Notes under the pieces: generated by a model | Told to the model about the DNA's origin: nothing | The model's database searches: none | The model's input: the letters and a program-made list of their open reading frames with translations, nothing else | Program-made: the position numbers and the translations under genes | In this document: positions 20,822 to 33,826 of the stretch, piece by piece | Layout: each line of letters starts with the position of its first letter | How positions within the stretch are numbered: the stretch's first letter is position 1 | Assembly: GCF_001411555.2 (NCBI RefSeq) | Contig: NC_049904.1 | Location: 28,533,370-28,597,369 of the forward strand | Direction of reading: 5' to 3' | Length of the DNA: 64,000 bases | Origin: Juglans regia | Taxonomy: Eukaryota > Streptophyta > Magnoliopsida > Fagales > Juglandaceae

Positions 20822-22912
20822 CTATGCAGAAAACTTCTCTCTGTCATGAGGGGAAGAGTAGTCGATACCTGGGCCAACAGGAATTATGCCTAATGGATTG
20901 ATAGTAGGAAGATTTCCATAGTAATTCCGCTTGATGAGTTCCATGTTGACTGTACTACTGATGCCAGGGATCTGGAAAATGTCCTTGATGTAATTGAACA
21001 GATTTGGGTACTCACATATCAGTTTCTTGTTACACTTGAAGTGGATAGCATAAACCTGTCAATTGCCATAACAAAAATACTCAAATTTCTAAGATGCTTG
21101 AGGAATCTGGTATAGACAAATGCCAGAGTTTCATACAAGACAAATAATGCAAACTTCTAGCTTGGATGGCATAAAGTTAGTATCGTCTTGAAGTGTTGGT
21201 TCTCCAGTGTAATTTCTTTAATTATATTAGTAAAGCTTCTAAGATGTCCTCTAAATTTAGAAACATAAAACGACTTTTAATGACCTGGACCACACCACTC
21301 AAATGATGCTAATTCCAAAAGGAAGCAGCACGGTTAAGAAATATCTGTTCGTTGAGCAGTAATTTCTACAAAATATCTGTATCTCAAACTCCAATCCAAA
21401 AGGATACATTTTCAGTAGAGGACTACAAATTTTAGAAGATATTCTAGAACTCTAACATGCCTCGCTGCCTAGAGGATGAGGAATAAGGAAAACTTCTGAC
21501 ATTGAGACTACTGTGTCCCATCTGAAAATCTACTTATACTTGGAAGTTACGGGAAGACAAACCCTTGGACGAATATGATGGTTTCTTTGAAGAATAGATG
21601 TTTATCAAGCAAAGAGAAAGTAAAGGAACAACTACTAAAGGACACCCTTAAGATTACAAACTAGAGTAAAAACAATCCAAAAAATCCAAGAAAGAAAGCT
21701 TGATGGTGCCATCAGCCGACTTCCAATTATGATATTTCCTCACAGCTTTTTTTTTTTTGTTTTTTTGTTCAAATGATTCAGACAATGACAAGATTTGCTT
21801 ATTTTTCTGATAGGCATCAATTGTAGCTTGAAATACATAGATTACCTCATCAAATCTTATGAGGGTGACAAACAATCGAATATCTGCTTCACACACTGAG
21901 CTCCCACATATGTAACGTTGTGTGCCAAGTATCTCCTCACATTTGTCCAATGCTTCATACAGCTGTTTCACGGCCTGCCAAAGGAAGAATCAATTAGAAC
22001 ACTTAAAATAGTAAAGCTATTGCAAGAATCCTTTCAGAATGTAAACAATACAGCAATTCCCCCATATAACCTAAATGACCATGTCATGAAACAATACATA
22101 CCTCATCATAAGGGCCCTGCTTCCTCGCAAACCCACATTTATAGACTCCATTATTTATCCCATGGTATATCCATTTGTTAGTCTCATCAATTTGGGCTTG
22201 CAGGTGAGGAGGATAAAGGTCCAAAGCTGCATTCTCTGCTATATCATTGAATTCAGTATTAAACATGCGAATTATCTCCGAACTCTCGTTATTAACAATA
22301 GTTTTAAGTTTCTTATCCCATAGTACCTGTCATAGAGCAAAAACCAATAAAACGGTAGAGTTTAAACATCTATTTGCAACTCCCACAAAAAGTAAAAGAT
22401 AGCAGATGAGAGAAGGGGCACTTCATGTTGGTAACATACAGGAACTGTGTACTTTCCAGTGTAGCTTTTACTAGCAAGCTCATAAAGCTCTCTAATACTT
22501 TTTGCTCCGTTCAAAGGGTCAGGTTCAGCTCCTGGTTCCTCTGTCTTTGAAGCAGGAAAAGCCCATCCCATATGCTCATCAGTTTCCTTTGTTCTTTCCC
22601 ACTTGGGTTTGACAGACTGAGCATAAGCATATAGACAAGATTGATTTAGTCATTAAATTTTGAAGCCTCCCCTAGAAACTTATCATAAAGTGCACAGACC
22701 GTGAAACCAATGGCTTTGTCAAGTCCTTTGATCTTCAAGTATGCAAGGCATCTGCAAGCCCATGGGCAAGCATATGATATGTAAAGATGATACCTTCCAA
22801 ATTCTGCTGGAAATTGGGATTTTGGATCTCGTGAAATAAAATTACGGAATGTTGAAGCAGTTCTCGTGAAAGCACCAGAATCTGATATCTCATTTAGTGA
22901 AGATCGAGCCAT
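20822..22912 (-). CDS. Glutathionyl-hydroquinone reductase (Xi-class GST, ECM4/YqjG type)
   Basis: Five coding exons on the minus strand: 22700-22912, 22440-22616, 22102-22326, 21846-21974 and 20822-21055. Each junction is phase 0 with GT-AG ends, and the sum is 978 nt (325 residues plus stop), the usual family length. The start M-A-R-S-S-L-N-E matches plant homologues. The catalytic motif C-P-W-A is at residues 49-52 in the thioredoxin-like N-terminal domain. The C-terminal helical part holds [15 protein letters not shown] and [12 protein letters not shown]. Family enzymes reduce glutathionyl-hydroquinones using glutathione. The end I-D-Y-S-S-P-H-D-R is also typical. It looks intact. An upstream, apparently non-coding exon is proposed separately. 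Confidence 0.93.
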
Positions 22913-24297
22913 TTGAACAAAGTGCTGGAAAATATGCAATTGAAAATTATCATTACTTCAAACATTTTAAAAATTCATGGGGTTTAGGTTCCATGGGTGA
23001 GTCTTAAGGTCTCTGCTGTGGGGTGGTTCCCCCGTCATAAAAAAAATAAAAAATTCAAAACCATTCAAACATATCATTTTGTGTTTTTTTCTTGCCTTGG
23101 CAAATGGAACATATAAATCAGTTCAAAGACTTGTCAACTTATCTTCGAAGTAGCATAACAAACCAGCAACTTTATATACTGTTATAGCAGAAAAGTCATA
23201 TCTTAGGTAAAGTATAAATCCAATATACAAAACTAAAGTAACACACAGACGCACAAGGAAAGTATAAACTCAAAATACAAAATTACGGTAACACATAATT
23301 GTATAATGACTCTGGTTTGATCGATTTGACACATCTCTGTCTAGATCCAGTAATTTTCAACACCAAATCACTTCATAGTTAAGATCTCATTTAAAACTCA
23401 AAAGATTCATTTTCACATAAATAGTAAGTAGCTGCCTGATGGGGATACATTAAGCAAACTCAACCCACAGGCATGCCTCACTTTTCTGAAATGCTAGACA
23501 TATAACTCATTGTAATTGCCAGATTTCCGAATCCTGGAGCCAAAATTGGAATTCTGAAATTCTTGAAAGGAACCGGTACCCCAAATATTTTGTTCAAGAT
23601 AAAAACAATAGATAACTTAACCAAAAAAATATAAGAACAATAGATTGCGACACGAAAACTTGAAAATCATTTAAAAACAGTTGCATGCTTCGCCAACAGA
23701 AGTATAAGAATTATCAATACTCTGCGGACATCAAAATCCAATAAAAACAAATTTATACAGCGTAAAAGAAACTAAAATGGAAAAATCAAATGTTCAATAT
23801 AACTTTTATTTAGTTAAAATAAGTAAAATTTCATGTCATAAGAGATGTTTTCAGCAGCAAACCAAATGTTACAACAGCATTAACCCATTATTTATAATGG
23901 AAAACGATATATGGGTTCTTAAATCATATTCGTGTCAAACTTCTCCGCAAAAGAAATTGCCAATGGAACAACCAGATCAGACCAAAATTTACCCTTTATG
24001 AACTCCCCTCATTTAGTTTGTAATGAGGTTTTGTGGCCAGAAGACAGAAAACAGATCCTGAAGAAGTACTCAATGAAAGAACTCAAAGTCAAAACTTATT
24101 CTGAGAACTAAATAATTCATAAAAAGTTGTAATCACAGTAATGGTGCTAGTAAACCTAGTTTAAAGAACTTCATGAAAAGGCATTCGGTTTCTTTAATAG
24201 CAGCTAGTGTCTTTAGCAGTTCAACAAAATCCCAGAAATCATAACACGTCAGTGTAAGCCAACACGAGAGGGAGAGACTATAAAGTATACCGTATAC
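22913..24297 (-). other. 5' UTR intron of the reductase gene
   Basis: An acceptor (TTTTCCAG) lies 12 bases before the reductase ATG, so the coding start is in an exon that begins at 22924. The roughly 1.4 kb to its right holds no coding exon. A short A-rich-tailed segment at about 22980-23040, bordered by AAAAATTCA copies, may be a small retroinsertion. Confidence 0.55.
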
Positions 24298-24500
24298 CTG
24301 GATGAGCTGCTTCTTTGTGGCAAATGTTGAGAGGGGTTTGTTGAAGTCGTCGATCAGAGTATCGGAGAGAGTGGGCTTATTTATTTCAGTCAACGCGATA
24401 ACACTTCAGTTGACTGTCTCGGCCCCCCCACCTACCTTTCTCAACTTCGAGAAGCTTGCCGACCAAGGTCATGGTCCGCAAGGACATGCTATCGGATGTA
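24298..24500 (-). promoter_or_regulatory. Probable first (5' UTR) exon and promoter side of the reductase gene
   Basis: A good donor (CATCCAG then GTATAC) ends an exon at 24298. Splicing to 22924 would keep a frame open upstream of M-A-R-S-S, but that frame has no ATG before a stop, so the exon appears to be leader. A second candidate donor (GTAGGT near 24445) also exists. Confidence 0.45.
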
Positions 24501-25794
24501 GTTGTTAGAATATTACGATTGTCATTCTTCAGCAGTGAACTCGTTTATTCATGGTATCACAGCTTTCTAAACCAACGTCACTCTCCTTTCCAAAATTTGT
24601 CCACTCATAGTATACTTCAATCAAATTTTCTAAAGATAATAATAATCAGGATAATATGTATAGCTTGAAAAAAATCTTTTAAACATATTTCTACTGTAAT
24701 TTGAAAAAGAAAGTGAATCGATGGAAAGTATGAAAACAAAAACTTCAAACATATTTTTAAGTTGCGTTTGGATGTTGAGTTGAATTAAACTGAATTGAAT
24801 TTTTTATAAATAATAGTAAATTGAGATGATAGAGTGAATTTAGTAGAGTCCACCTAAGATAAATTTAAATGTATTTGAATATTAAGATAAATTTAGATAT
24901 ATTTATAAAAAAATTAAAAAAGGTTAGAATCCAACGAAATTTTGAGTCGATATGAATTGACTAATTTGAAAATTTAATATTTAGATATTAGACTTAACTT
25001 AAAATTAAGCTGAATTAAATTAAACTCAAATGAGTTTAACAATCAAACAGGACAGTTTAGTTTTTATTAATCCAGAAATGGGGATCAAATATTTTAAAGA
25101 AATATATTTTTTTTAGGTTGTTTTGGTGTAAGAGATGCATAGATTAAAGATAGAATTTTTGGGGAAAAAAACAGAGTTTTTCTGTTTACAAACATAGATT
25201 GCAGCCATTATGTGTCTTCTATTGGGTCTTAGGTTCAGAGATTACTGCTACGCTCAAGACTCTGTCAACCTAAAGAAGAACATCAACATAAAAATCAGAA
25301 GTCCAAGGAGATAGTATGTATCATAAAAAAAGAAATCTTCATGAAACATCTTTCCACATTTCCATATTCACCTGTGAAATATTCTCTTTGATTGATATGA
25401 ACGGAAAAAAAAAAAATCTTTCAATCAATGGAATAAAAATATAAATCGCATACAAATTTAGCTCGATGAAACATTGTATCAACCATAGAAGACTGAGGTA
25501 GGCGAAGATGAGTACTAAATTAAAAACAGCCTGCTCAGCAACGAATAGGACTAAAGTTTTATTCTAGATAAGGATGATTGATCTTGTATCAGCACAAGGG
25601 AGAGCCAATTTTTCCACATGTACATGAGTATGGCTGCTGTTCACCTTCCCAACCTAGGCTTTGACGACTGATACAACTCAAAGCCTCAGATTTCTCAAGA
25701 AACAGCTGGGAAATGGATGCTTCAATGAGTTTGGTTGCTATTTGCTGCATTCTATTTTGACCAGATTCTAGGCAAATACAGTCTTGTGTGAATT
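24501..25794. other. Intergenic, with a MITE-like element
   Basis: AT-rich spacer between the reductase promoter and the 3' end of the glycosyltransferase gene. Apart from the element at about 24761-25062, nothing is recognised. Confidence 0.6.
24761..25062. mobile_element. MITE-like element, same family as 40991-41302
   Basis: Begins GTTGCGTTTGGATGTTGAG after TTTTTAA and shares the block order AATAATAGTAAATTGAGATG, GATTTAGATATATTTAT and TGAATTGA with the copy at 40991. It ends in a region of ATCAAACAGGACAG. The ends are less well preserved than in the other copy. Confidence 0.6.
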
Positions 25795-28700
25795 TCACAA
25801 TACATCAGAACATCGGATACAGGGTTGATCAATAAGCCTAATTGCAAGGCTGTCGGGCCTTGGAATGAGGGCAGATGTCAAGCTGTTCCAAAAATGAAAA
25901 GTCAACGACTCATTCATAATCTTTTTGAACAAAGCATCCTGTTGAGCTTTCTCGGTCTCAGTTTCCGGTGTAGCAAAGTATCTGTTTGCAGCTCAAATAG
26001 GTTAAGCAATAAACAAGGAAGAATTTGAGATCCAGGTGAACATGCTGCACAACTTGTTTAAAAATGGACAAAATCATCAACACAAGGTACTGTTTCAGAG
26101 TTTCTATGTAAAGTATTAACATATGCCAGTTAGCCTGATTTATACAAGGGATGATATGTCAACGAGATAGTCTCAATCAAATGCCATAATTATTGAAGAG
26201 AACAGCAGTAAAAATGGAGTCCATAGTGTTTCTTTATCAGCAATTGGGAACTTCCATTCTGCTCAAACTTCATCATCAAGCATACGAAGGTTCTATTCTG
26301 GTTAAGCAGGACTACTTGGGATTATCATTATTAAGCACATCAGTAGCCATCATCAAAGTAAAGAAAACGCCATAGTTAGTAGACTAAACAAAGGGGGTAA
26401 GACTTTAAATTTCTTAAACCCTCTCCCTAGGATCCACTCTCCAATATACCCAGGGACCTTACAAACAGGGCAAACTATTTTTTTTTTTTTGGAAGTACAA
26501 ACTAGGCAAACTGTCACCTTCAACATCTTGCATAAATACAACATATTTGACATGACACCACCAGAGCTGTACAAAAAAAAGTAAGGAAACTGTAATTTTA
26601 TTTTTCCCATGAAGGCTTCAATGGTCAGAATAAAATCGATTACAAACAATAAGAAAATTTTTGCTGTGTACACATTTTAAGTAAGGTTCTATCAGTAAGT
26701 ATTGATACTAAATTTGCCTTTACTAATTACGGATAGTGAAATCAAGGAGTTTACCCATTGCACATCAGCCTAACAACTTCCACAGCATTATGTAACTCCC
26801 AACTCCATCCAATTTGCATAACATAGACAAGTATAATTTATTCGTGGACTTCAACAAGATCCTCTATGATTCCCACCCGGAGGTGCTATTTTTAACTTTA
26901 TTTTTTAACTTTTTAAAAACATATAAAGTGGTTACCCATTGCACATCAGCCTAACAACTTCCACAGCATTATGTAACTCCCAACTCCATCCAATTTGCAT
27001 AACATAGACAAGTATAATTTATTCGTGGACTTCAACAAGATCCTCTATGATTCCCACCCGGAGGTGCTATATAGTGCAAAACTTCAAAATATAGTGCAAA
27101 GCAGCTTTGCCCCACTTTCAGTATGGTCGGGAAACAGCATAGGACATATACCCCGTACCAGGATGTCACTTTGGCATGTCTATAGATTCAGCTGAAATTT
27201 ATAAGCAATTATGTTACCCAAAGTAATAGTAATTGTAATAGTTAAAACTTTCTCAACCATTAACCAAGAGCCTAATAAAGCTCTCATTTACTGATAAAAA
27301 TAAAATAAAATTAACCAAACAGGGAGTTGGGGGGGTAGCAGTGGAGAAAGTTTTAAAAATTAAGCAGAAAATTGTGCAGCAAGCAAGAACAATGCACTTA
27401 CCCAATTCACACATCTAACAGGCCAGCAGCACGGTTTAAGATTTAGGCCCCGTTTAGATAGTGAAAGTGTTTCATCTCATCTCATCATTACAACTTTCTG
27501 ATTCTCATACAAAATATAATAAACAATTCAACATTTTCAAATCCCAAAACAATAATAATATTAAAAAATAATATTCTAACAATATTTTATTCAACTTTCA
27601 TCTCAACTCACTATCCAAATGGCACCTTAAGGCTAAGGGTCTAGGTGCCCATATCATCTAAAAGTATACGAGTATTTCATGAAAAGATTATCTAGAAACT
27701 CAATTTTTTAGAGGCTACAACTAAAAAAATTTCTTTTGATTTGTCTTTTCTCTTAAAGTTTGTCTGGATTGTAAATTCCCTCAACTTATATGCACTAAAA
27801 CGTATAAGTTGGTATGGAATTCAGAAATATACCTTGAGATATTCTGAGAACTGATAGGGAAGAAAATGAAAGAATCTTGCACATTCAATTCCAGCCATTT
27901 AGTGGATACATTCTCTTCACCCAAAAACTTCCTTGTAACTCTTGTCAAAAGATCAGCCCCATTCCATCTCGAACGTGAATCATCATATGTCATATAAAAT
28001 TCTCTCAAGCACTCCATTATGAAGGGACTACATGGAAAGGGGAGGAAATATCATATACAAACTTCCAAAGTATAATCCAAAGAAACAAACTATCACATAC
28101 AAAATGCTGTTAAAATATATGAAGAAAACATCAGTTCCATGTCTGACACCTCAAACTTAAGTCTTTCTTTTTATTCATATACAAATTATTTCCCAATAGC
28201 CCTAAGCTCGTTCTCATCAACCTTTTTCACAAAGCTATTTCAACTAAATGAGATGCTGAGAAACAGAATAGAATAAGAACAAAATGTATCACAAAGCAAA
28301 CCCGAAACCATGCACAGAAGAAAACTTTAGTAATGAAAGCAATCCTATAAATCTTCTGATTCAATGCTTTCTTTCCCCCCAAACTTAAGGCAGATTTCAG
28401 TGCAAAGCAACATTAACAAACAAAACATAGAAAGTAGCATGGTTTCTGATCATTAAACCCATCCACCTGATAGTGAAGAAGGGGAAGAAACAAACACAAG
28501 TGCAATAAAAGATTATTTCAACTAAACTATCAAATGAATTCATATCACTGGAGAATGTGTTTTGGATATTTTGATAGTACCTGTGCTTTCTAAATGCCAT
28601 CACAGCGCCATTCAAAGAACTTCCAGCGAGATGATCCTCCATACCAACAGAATTATTAAGCACAGATAACGGCTTCAAAACAATGATATCAGAATCAAGA

Positions 28701-31700
28701 TATATTCCACCATATCTGGACAACAAAGCAAAAGAGAAATAATTGTTTAACTTGAAAAAAAAATACTTGGCAACATAAATGCTAAAGTTACAAATGAATG
28801 ATACAGTCTATTTCAAATAATAACAGATGGACAAAAACCAGCATCAAGAAAATTAGAAAGGATATCACAAAGATCCAACAATAATAACTTGTTCAGTATT
28901 AGCAGATAAAATTTGACACCACCTAAGAATTCAACAACCACGAATAATTTCCTCCTCAACATGCAGAAGGGAAAACTATGTCTTCTTGCATCTCAGAAAG
29001 CAGTAAAAAAGGCAGTCTCCCAAAAAGCACACATAATATGAAACTCATTTATTGTCAAAAACTTCTTAGAGGAAAGTGGCATGAAAGCCTCTTTTCCGTA
29101 ATTGCTGGTGGGAATGGCATCTCTTACTGATAACCAAACACATAAAATGAAGGAAAACATTTCCATTTCCTCTCTCCTGACAATAAAGTAGAAAGTTATG
29201 AAGAAACTTTTTGCCTCAAAAGTTGTTTAATCAACCTCGGTTTAAATTTCTTTTTTATTTGAAAAACAAATATATATAAATTATATATATAAGGTTGAAT
29301 TCTATTTTAAGAACGGCACTTAACCCAATGAACCAACATTCACCTTTAGCACCGGTGAAGTTAATTAATAGCGTCAGTTTCTTGATAAGGATATATGCTT
29401 TTATTTATTTATTTTTTTGATGGGTAGATATATTCTTTTATTCTGATACCAATTTATAATAAAAAATAGACATTTTAAACATATCCTTGGGCAGGTGTCT
29501 AGCCTGAGCACAATCAAGTCTCAAGTGAAATCACATTAGTTTTATCAAAGTATGTTCATTCCTAAACAAACTTATAAAATGACTTTTTTAGTCTAAGTAT
29601 ATACATCCCGCTTCTGACGAAAAAAGTACTTTTAACCGGAAATCTGACTCAGATGTCCAAGGGAATGTGGTTTATCAGTAATGAAATTATCTAGATACTT
29701 CTACATAGTGAGTTCCAAGTAGAACATTAATGAATCGACAACCATAAAACTAGTATTGTTCTAATGTCCGAATCATAGCCCTTAGTTCCAAACCTTCAAC
29801 CTCAAGGTAGAATTATTCAGATGAACTTCCCTTTTTTCCCCTAATAAGTAAAAGCAATTATATTACAGGCAATTACATCAATGAAAGTTTGTTAAGGAAA
29901 GTTTAGTCACGTGAACTTTCCTAAATGTGATTATGTAATGTGTATCTGACAGTTCATAATTTGTTCTGCATTTATTTCACTTAACCTTCGTTTTTCATTG
30001 CAGGAACTAGAAGACTTAATAATCAAGTGTCTTTTGTGAACTGGTCCGATTTTCTCATTTAACCTATTTTTTTCTACTAATAGGAAACTGGAAATAAACT
30101 CAAAGACTCACTCACTGGATAACCAACCCTTCCACGGTATGCCTCTGCTTCTCATATCAATACACTTCAACGGGTTATGAAAATAGTTTAAGATGGTTCT
30201 TCATGTAAAACACATGTTTTAATCTAAGGCGCTCCATCCAGAATTACATTAAATTTAGCAGATTCAGAGATTATTCAGTTTTACAATGACTATAAGGTTG
30301 TATTCATCTAATCATCATATGCATGACCCCCCTAGTGTTTTTCCCCCTTCTGTTTTACATCATTCCTTTCCCAAGTCACAATGCATCAATATTTCCACAC
30401 ATTCGGGATTGATAGGGTCATGCCCCAATTGGTGGTGGACATGTTGGCATGTTGGCAAAATAGTATGAGTCATTGAAGTGTATTTGGAACTCCAAGGCTT
30501 GGAAGATTGCCTCCTTGTGTCTGATCTGGTGTATTTGGTGGAAACGCAATTCTCCGACATTTCAAGATTGCAAGAAGATGGCAATAGAATTAAGAGTTGG
30601 GTGTTCCCTATTGTATACTTCCAGTTAACTTGGGTAGCGCCACTTTGGGCTTTAAACAAAATTTTCCATACATAATTTTTCAAAAAAGGGCCATACTACA
30701 TTTCCCATGTATATGTTCATCTAATCTTCATGTTAACTGAAATAGAAACCAACCAAAGCCTTCATGGTAGATACTCCAAAATGGACTTAAGAAACTCTAT
30801 AAACAAAATTACTGAAAATTCAGTACCTGATATGAAAATATATATATATAACGAAGCATGCTTACTTGTAGAGAGCGGCAAGACGGACAAGCTCACTGTA
30901 GTGAGTACTATAAAACTTGGTCTCTCTCCATTCAAACCAGACAGAAGCAAATACATGGGTCGGTGTATCCTTCAGCAATTCATCAAGATTTGGCATGGCA
31001 ACAGCAACTTTGTAACTTATAAAAACAAAAATAAAAGACTTTTAGGTTGGAAACCAAACCAACAGAGAGATGTAAGGAAAACAGCAATATGGAAAAAATA
31101 CCCATCATTCACAAAGCTGTATTTGAAAAAATCAAGCTCAATGGTCTCTGAGAACACCACAACACAGGCATCTCGATGCTGAGAAAGCAAACTCTCAAGT
31201 CCCCGCTGGTGCCGCACACCATACATCCAAGGCGGCGAATTCCACACCATAAAAACTCTCATATCACACTTCTCCTTCCTGAAAAACGCATCCATGAAAT
31301 CTGAAAACGAAAGACGTGGATGCAAACCAGGAAAGTAACCCCATCTTTTTCCGTCTGCATATATATGACCCGAAAACTCATCATCCACGTTATCCAACCT
31401 ACCAATCTTATTGGATGAACTCAAATATCTATCATTAGAATCAATAATTCTATTAGCATCCAATCCATTTCCTATATTTTCAACTAAAATCCTATGCTCT
31501 GCTCTCTTACTTTCCCTCTTATCAGAAAGATTCGAAAGCACATCGTTTGTATTGATAATCTTCCTACCATTCAATCCATTATCTACATTTACATTTTCCT
31601 CTAAAGTCCTACGCTCCGCCCTCTTCATCTCACTTCTTAGTCCCGATTCTCCACCATCACCATTTAGACTGCCATCATTCTCCTTATTCGCCACGTTAAC

Positions 31701-32546
31701 ACCAATGTGGTTTTCTTCGGATTTCAATTTCCGATTCACCTCCGAAACACTCAACTGCTTCTTCGCCACAAACGGGACTCTCCTGAACTCATTCAGCCAC
31801 AATTTCTGGACCAACCGGTCGCCTCTTGTCAGCGTGGTGACCCCAAGACCATCGGGGTCTTGAAGCATCGGATTATTCAAAGGGTTCAATGCCTCCAAGT
31901 TAGACTTGAACATTTTGTCCCTCCTCAGGAAGTCGCTCTTCTTATCGAACCAATCCCCCCATCCTTCCCTCAAGGGCGAGGCGGTCCCACGGCCAGTCGC
32001 TTTCACCAACAGCGCGTCCTCGATAGAAACCACCTCGGTTACCTTCCGCCGCACCGTCTCGTCCACCGGCACGTCGTCGGAGCCAAACGCGGCCTTACTC
32101 CGATCATCCACGCTCGATCCTATCACCAACCCCAAACGATCGTCGTCCCACTCGTCGATCGAGCGCTTGTTGATAGCCCTCCTGATGGCACCACTGAGAT
32201 GGTCGAAGAAATACCCGGAAACCCTAATTTGATCCGATTGGTCGTTTTCTTCATCCTCCGCCTCGTCCTGCTGTCCTTGATCTTCCTCGACGAAATCGAG
32301 CTCGTCGATTTTGTCCTCAGAGGTGGCAACCCCATCTTCTTGTGTGTCGGCGACGAGGGGGTCTGAGTCGACATCGATGTCGTTTTGGGAGTCGGGGAAG
32401 TAGCGGCGGTGGTCGGGTTGAGATCGGGAGTGAGAGAGGCGGCTGTGGAGGAGAGAGACCGAGAGGAGGAGGAGAAGAGCTGAGATGACGGCGCAAATGT
32501 GGGCGCCGTACCGTGGCCGCCGACGTGTCCGGAGGTTTCGTAGCAT
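25795..32546 (-). CDS. Golgi-type alpha-1,4-glycosyltransferase-like protein (At4g19900 type)
   Basis: Five coding exons on the minus strand: 31102-32546, 30866-31015, 28581-28715, 27833-28027 and 25795-25981. All have GT-AG borders and every junction is phase 2. The total is 2112 nt, 703 residues. The N-terminus is basic (M-L-R-N-L-R-T-R-R-R-P-R) followed by a hydrophobic segment at about residues 17-35, a type II signal anchor. Residues of roughly 50-400 are acidic, low-complexity stem. The catalytic part has the sugar-binding DXD motif in Y-G-G-I-Y-L-D-S-D (about residues 533-541), as in the Gb3-synthase-like glycosyltransferase family. The C-terminus has F-H-F-W-N-S-L-T-S and ends C-S-D-V-L. 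Donor and acceptor sugars are unknown. Introns carry a MITE, a LINE relic and a 139-bp duplication. Confidence 0.92.
26751..27070. repeat. 139-bp direct duplication in the last intron of the glycosyltransferase gene
   Basis: Bases 26751-26889 (from TTACCCATTGCACATC to GGAGGTGCTAT) are repeated almost or fully identically at 26932-27070, separated by a 42-bp T-rich spacer. The copies look recent. No coding function seen. Confidence 0.92.
27446..27626. mobile_element. Tourist-like MITE with TTA duplication
   Basis: A 181-bp element in an intron, flanked by TTA on both sides (27443-27445 and 27627-27629). Ends GGCCCCGTTTAGATAG and CTATCCAAATGGCACC are imperfect inverted repeats. Internal CATCTCATCTCATCA and AATAATAATATTAAA blocks are shared with the other family copies. 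A 3-bp TTA target and this structure fit PIF/Harbinger-derived Tourist MITEs. Confidence 0.8.
28716..30865 (-). other. Intron 2 of the glycosyltransferase gene
   Basis: Large AT-rich intron with no exon of the host gene. Its right part contains a degenerate LINE relic (30380-30690). Confidence 0.7.
30380..30690 (+). mobile_element. Degenerate LINE 3' relic in the intron
   Basis: Read on the plus strand in shifting frames it recalls the end of the L1 zinc-binding domain: V-V-D-M-L-A-C-W, then W-K-I-A-S-L-C-L-I-W-C-I-W, matching the order in LINE3 (V-V-D-L-L-A-C-W ... L-C-L-K-W-C-I). Several stops and frameshifts are present, so it is old. Confidence 0.6.
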
Positions 32547-33049
32547 TTCTCGCCGTTGGAATTAACTAGCAACGGACTTCATCCAATGCAATGAGAGCGA
32601 GCGGAACGGTAGGGATTGTTCAGGTTCGAGGTTCTGCCTTACCGTGGATTTTAGTGGGATCCGTGATCGGCCATAGTCTGAACCAGCCCAAGGCACCGAG
32701 GTGTTACTCTGTGAGTAGAGGCAACGGGTACAAGCCTCGGCCTTCATCCCTACGTTGTTCTCGTCGTACTCACCCATGACATCAAAAAACATGCGCACGA
32801 GGCTGTTGCCATTGTCTTGTCGGGAAGAGATTAAAAAAAAAATAAAACTTCAAATTATTCACTTAACCGTAAGACAGTCCTTGTCTACCAAATGTATGTA
32901 TTAATTACTGTTAAAGCAAGGTTTTATGAAAAGAAAAATTATTCTCTATTTACCACATTAAAAATACTTTTACACTCAATAAAAAAAATTATAATTGTGG
33001 AATATAAAAATGAATAATAACTTATGCATAACATTTTTCTGAAAATAAC
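32547..33049 (-). promoter_or_regulatory. Upstream region of the glycosyltransferase gene
   Basis: The first 260 bases left of the ATG on the minus strand are GC-richer and likely carry the 5' UTR and core promoter. The remainder, to the LINE fragment, is AT-rich. I could not fix a TATA box. Confidence 0.4.
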
Positions 33050-33055
33050 GTAGTT

Positions 33056-33826
33056 TCGGGAACCCTGGCACCTTTGGCGCTGGGGGTGTTATTCGAGATG
33101 AGGATGGAAGATTACTTATGGCTTATTCTATTCCCTTGGGTTTGGGTACCAATAACTTTGCTGAACTCAAAAGCTTTTTGGAAGGTGTTCGCAGATGCCA
33201 CGCGCTTGGATTTTATCGGGTCCAAATAGAGACCGACTCTCAACTAGTGGTTAATTGGATTGTAAAGAATAAGTGCCCCATTTGGTATTTAGAAGATTTC
33301 TGGGAGGAGCTACAAGAACATCTGAATAGCCTGGAGTATACAGTGAATCACATCTTTCGTGAAGGTAATGTCGTGGCTGACTTTCTAGCTAAGTGTAGGG
33401 CGGAAGGGTTGAACTCTGATTGGGATGACATTCACATGCTGCCTAGCCGGGTAAGGGGTTTTCTCCGCATGGACAAGCTGGGTATGCCCTACCTGAGGAT
33501 ATCATAAGCTTCGTGCCAGGTTTGTTGTTCGTTATTTATTTGTCTCTCGTTGTTCTCAAGTTATTTGCGTCTCTGTTTGCCTTGTGTACTGGGTTTTTTT
33601 GCAGGTGCCCCTCTTTTGGCTAGCTCGGATGTAGGTTATGTATCTTATTTAAGGCCGTGTAATCTATATGGTTATACTGATTTTGATGCCTGGGTTCTTT
33701 TTCTAGATTTAGCGCTTATGTAAATCCCAGGTGTCGTACTTGTAACCACGGTTTCCCTCCGCCACAAGTGAGGACAATCAATAAAATTGGGGTCCCGTCC
33801 TCTTTTTTTTTTTTTTAAAAAAAAGT
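33056..33826 (+). mobile_element. LINE 3' fragment with RNase H-like domain
   Basis: A plus-strand open frame ends at 33507. It starts in G-A-G-G-V-I-R-D and contains A-E-L-K-S-F-L-E-G-V, I-E-T-D-S-Q-L-V-V and H-I-F-R-E-G-N-V-V-A-D-F-L-A. These are the conserved blocks of the RVT_3/RNase H-like domain found at the 3' end of one class of plant LINEs. The catalytic Asp/Glu/Asp positions are discernible. No RT precedes it, so the copy is 5' truncated. A 300-bp 3' UTR with AATAAAA (33781) and a T/A run at 33803-33826 follows. The domain is absent from LINE1-LINE6 here, so this is a different LINE lineage. Confidence 0.8.

Noticed and set aside
22979..23040. Small retroinsertion with A-rich tail in the reductase leader intron
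   Set aside because: AAAAATTCA borders are short and A-rich and the body matches no family here; left as a possibility only.
24299..24393. N-terminal extension of the reductase through the upstream exon
   Set aside because: The frame is continuous across the splice, but it has no ATG before an upstream stop, so translation most likely starts at 22912.
32562..32798. 78-codon open frame just upstream of the glycosyltransferase
   Set aside because: It lies in the GC-richer leader/promoter stretch, matches no family I know and overlaps another random frame.
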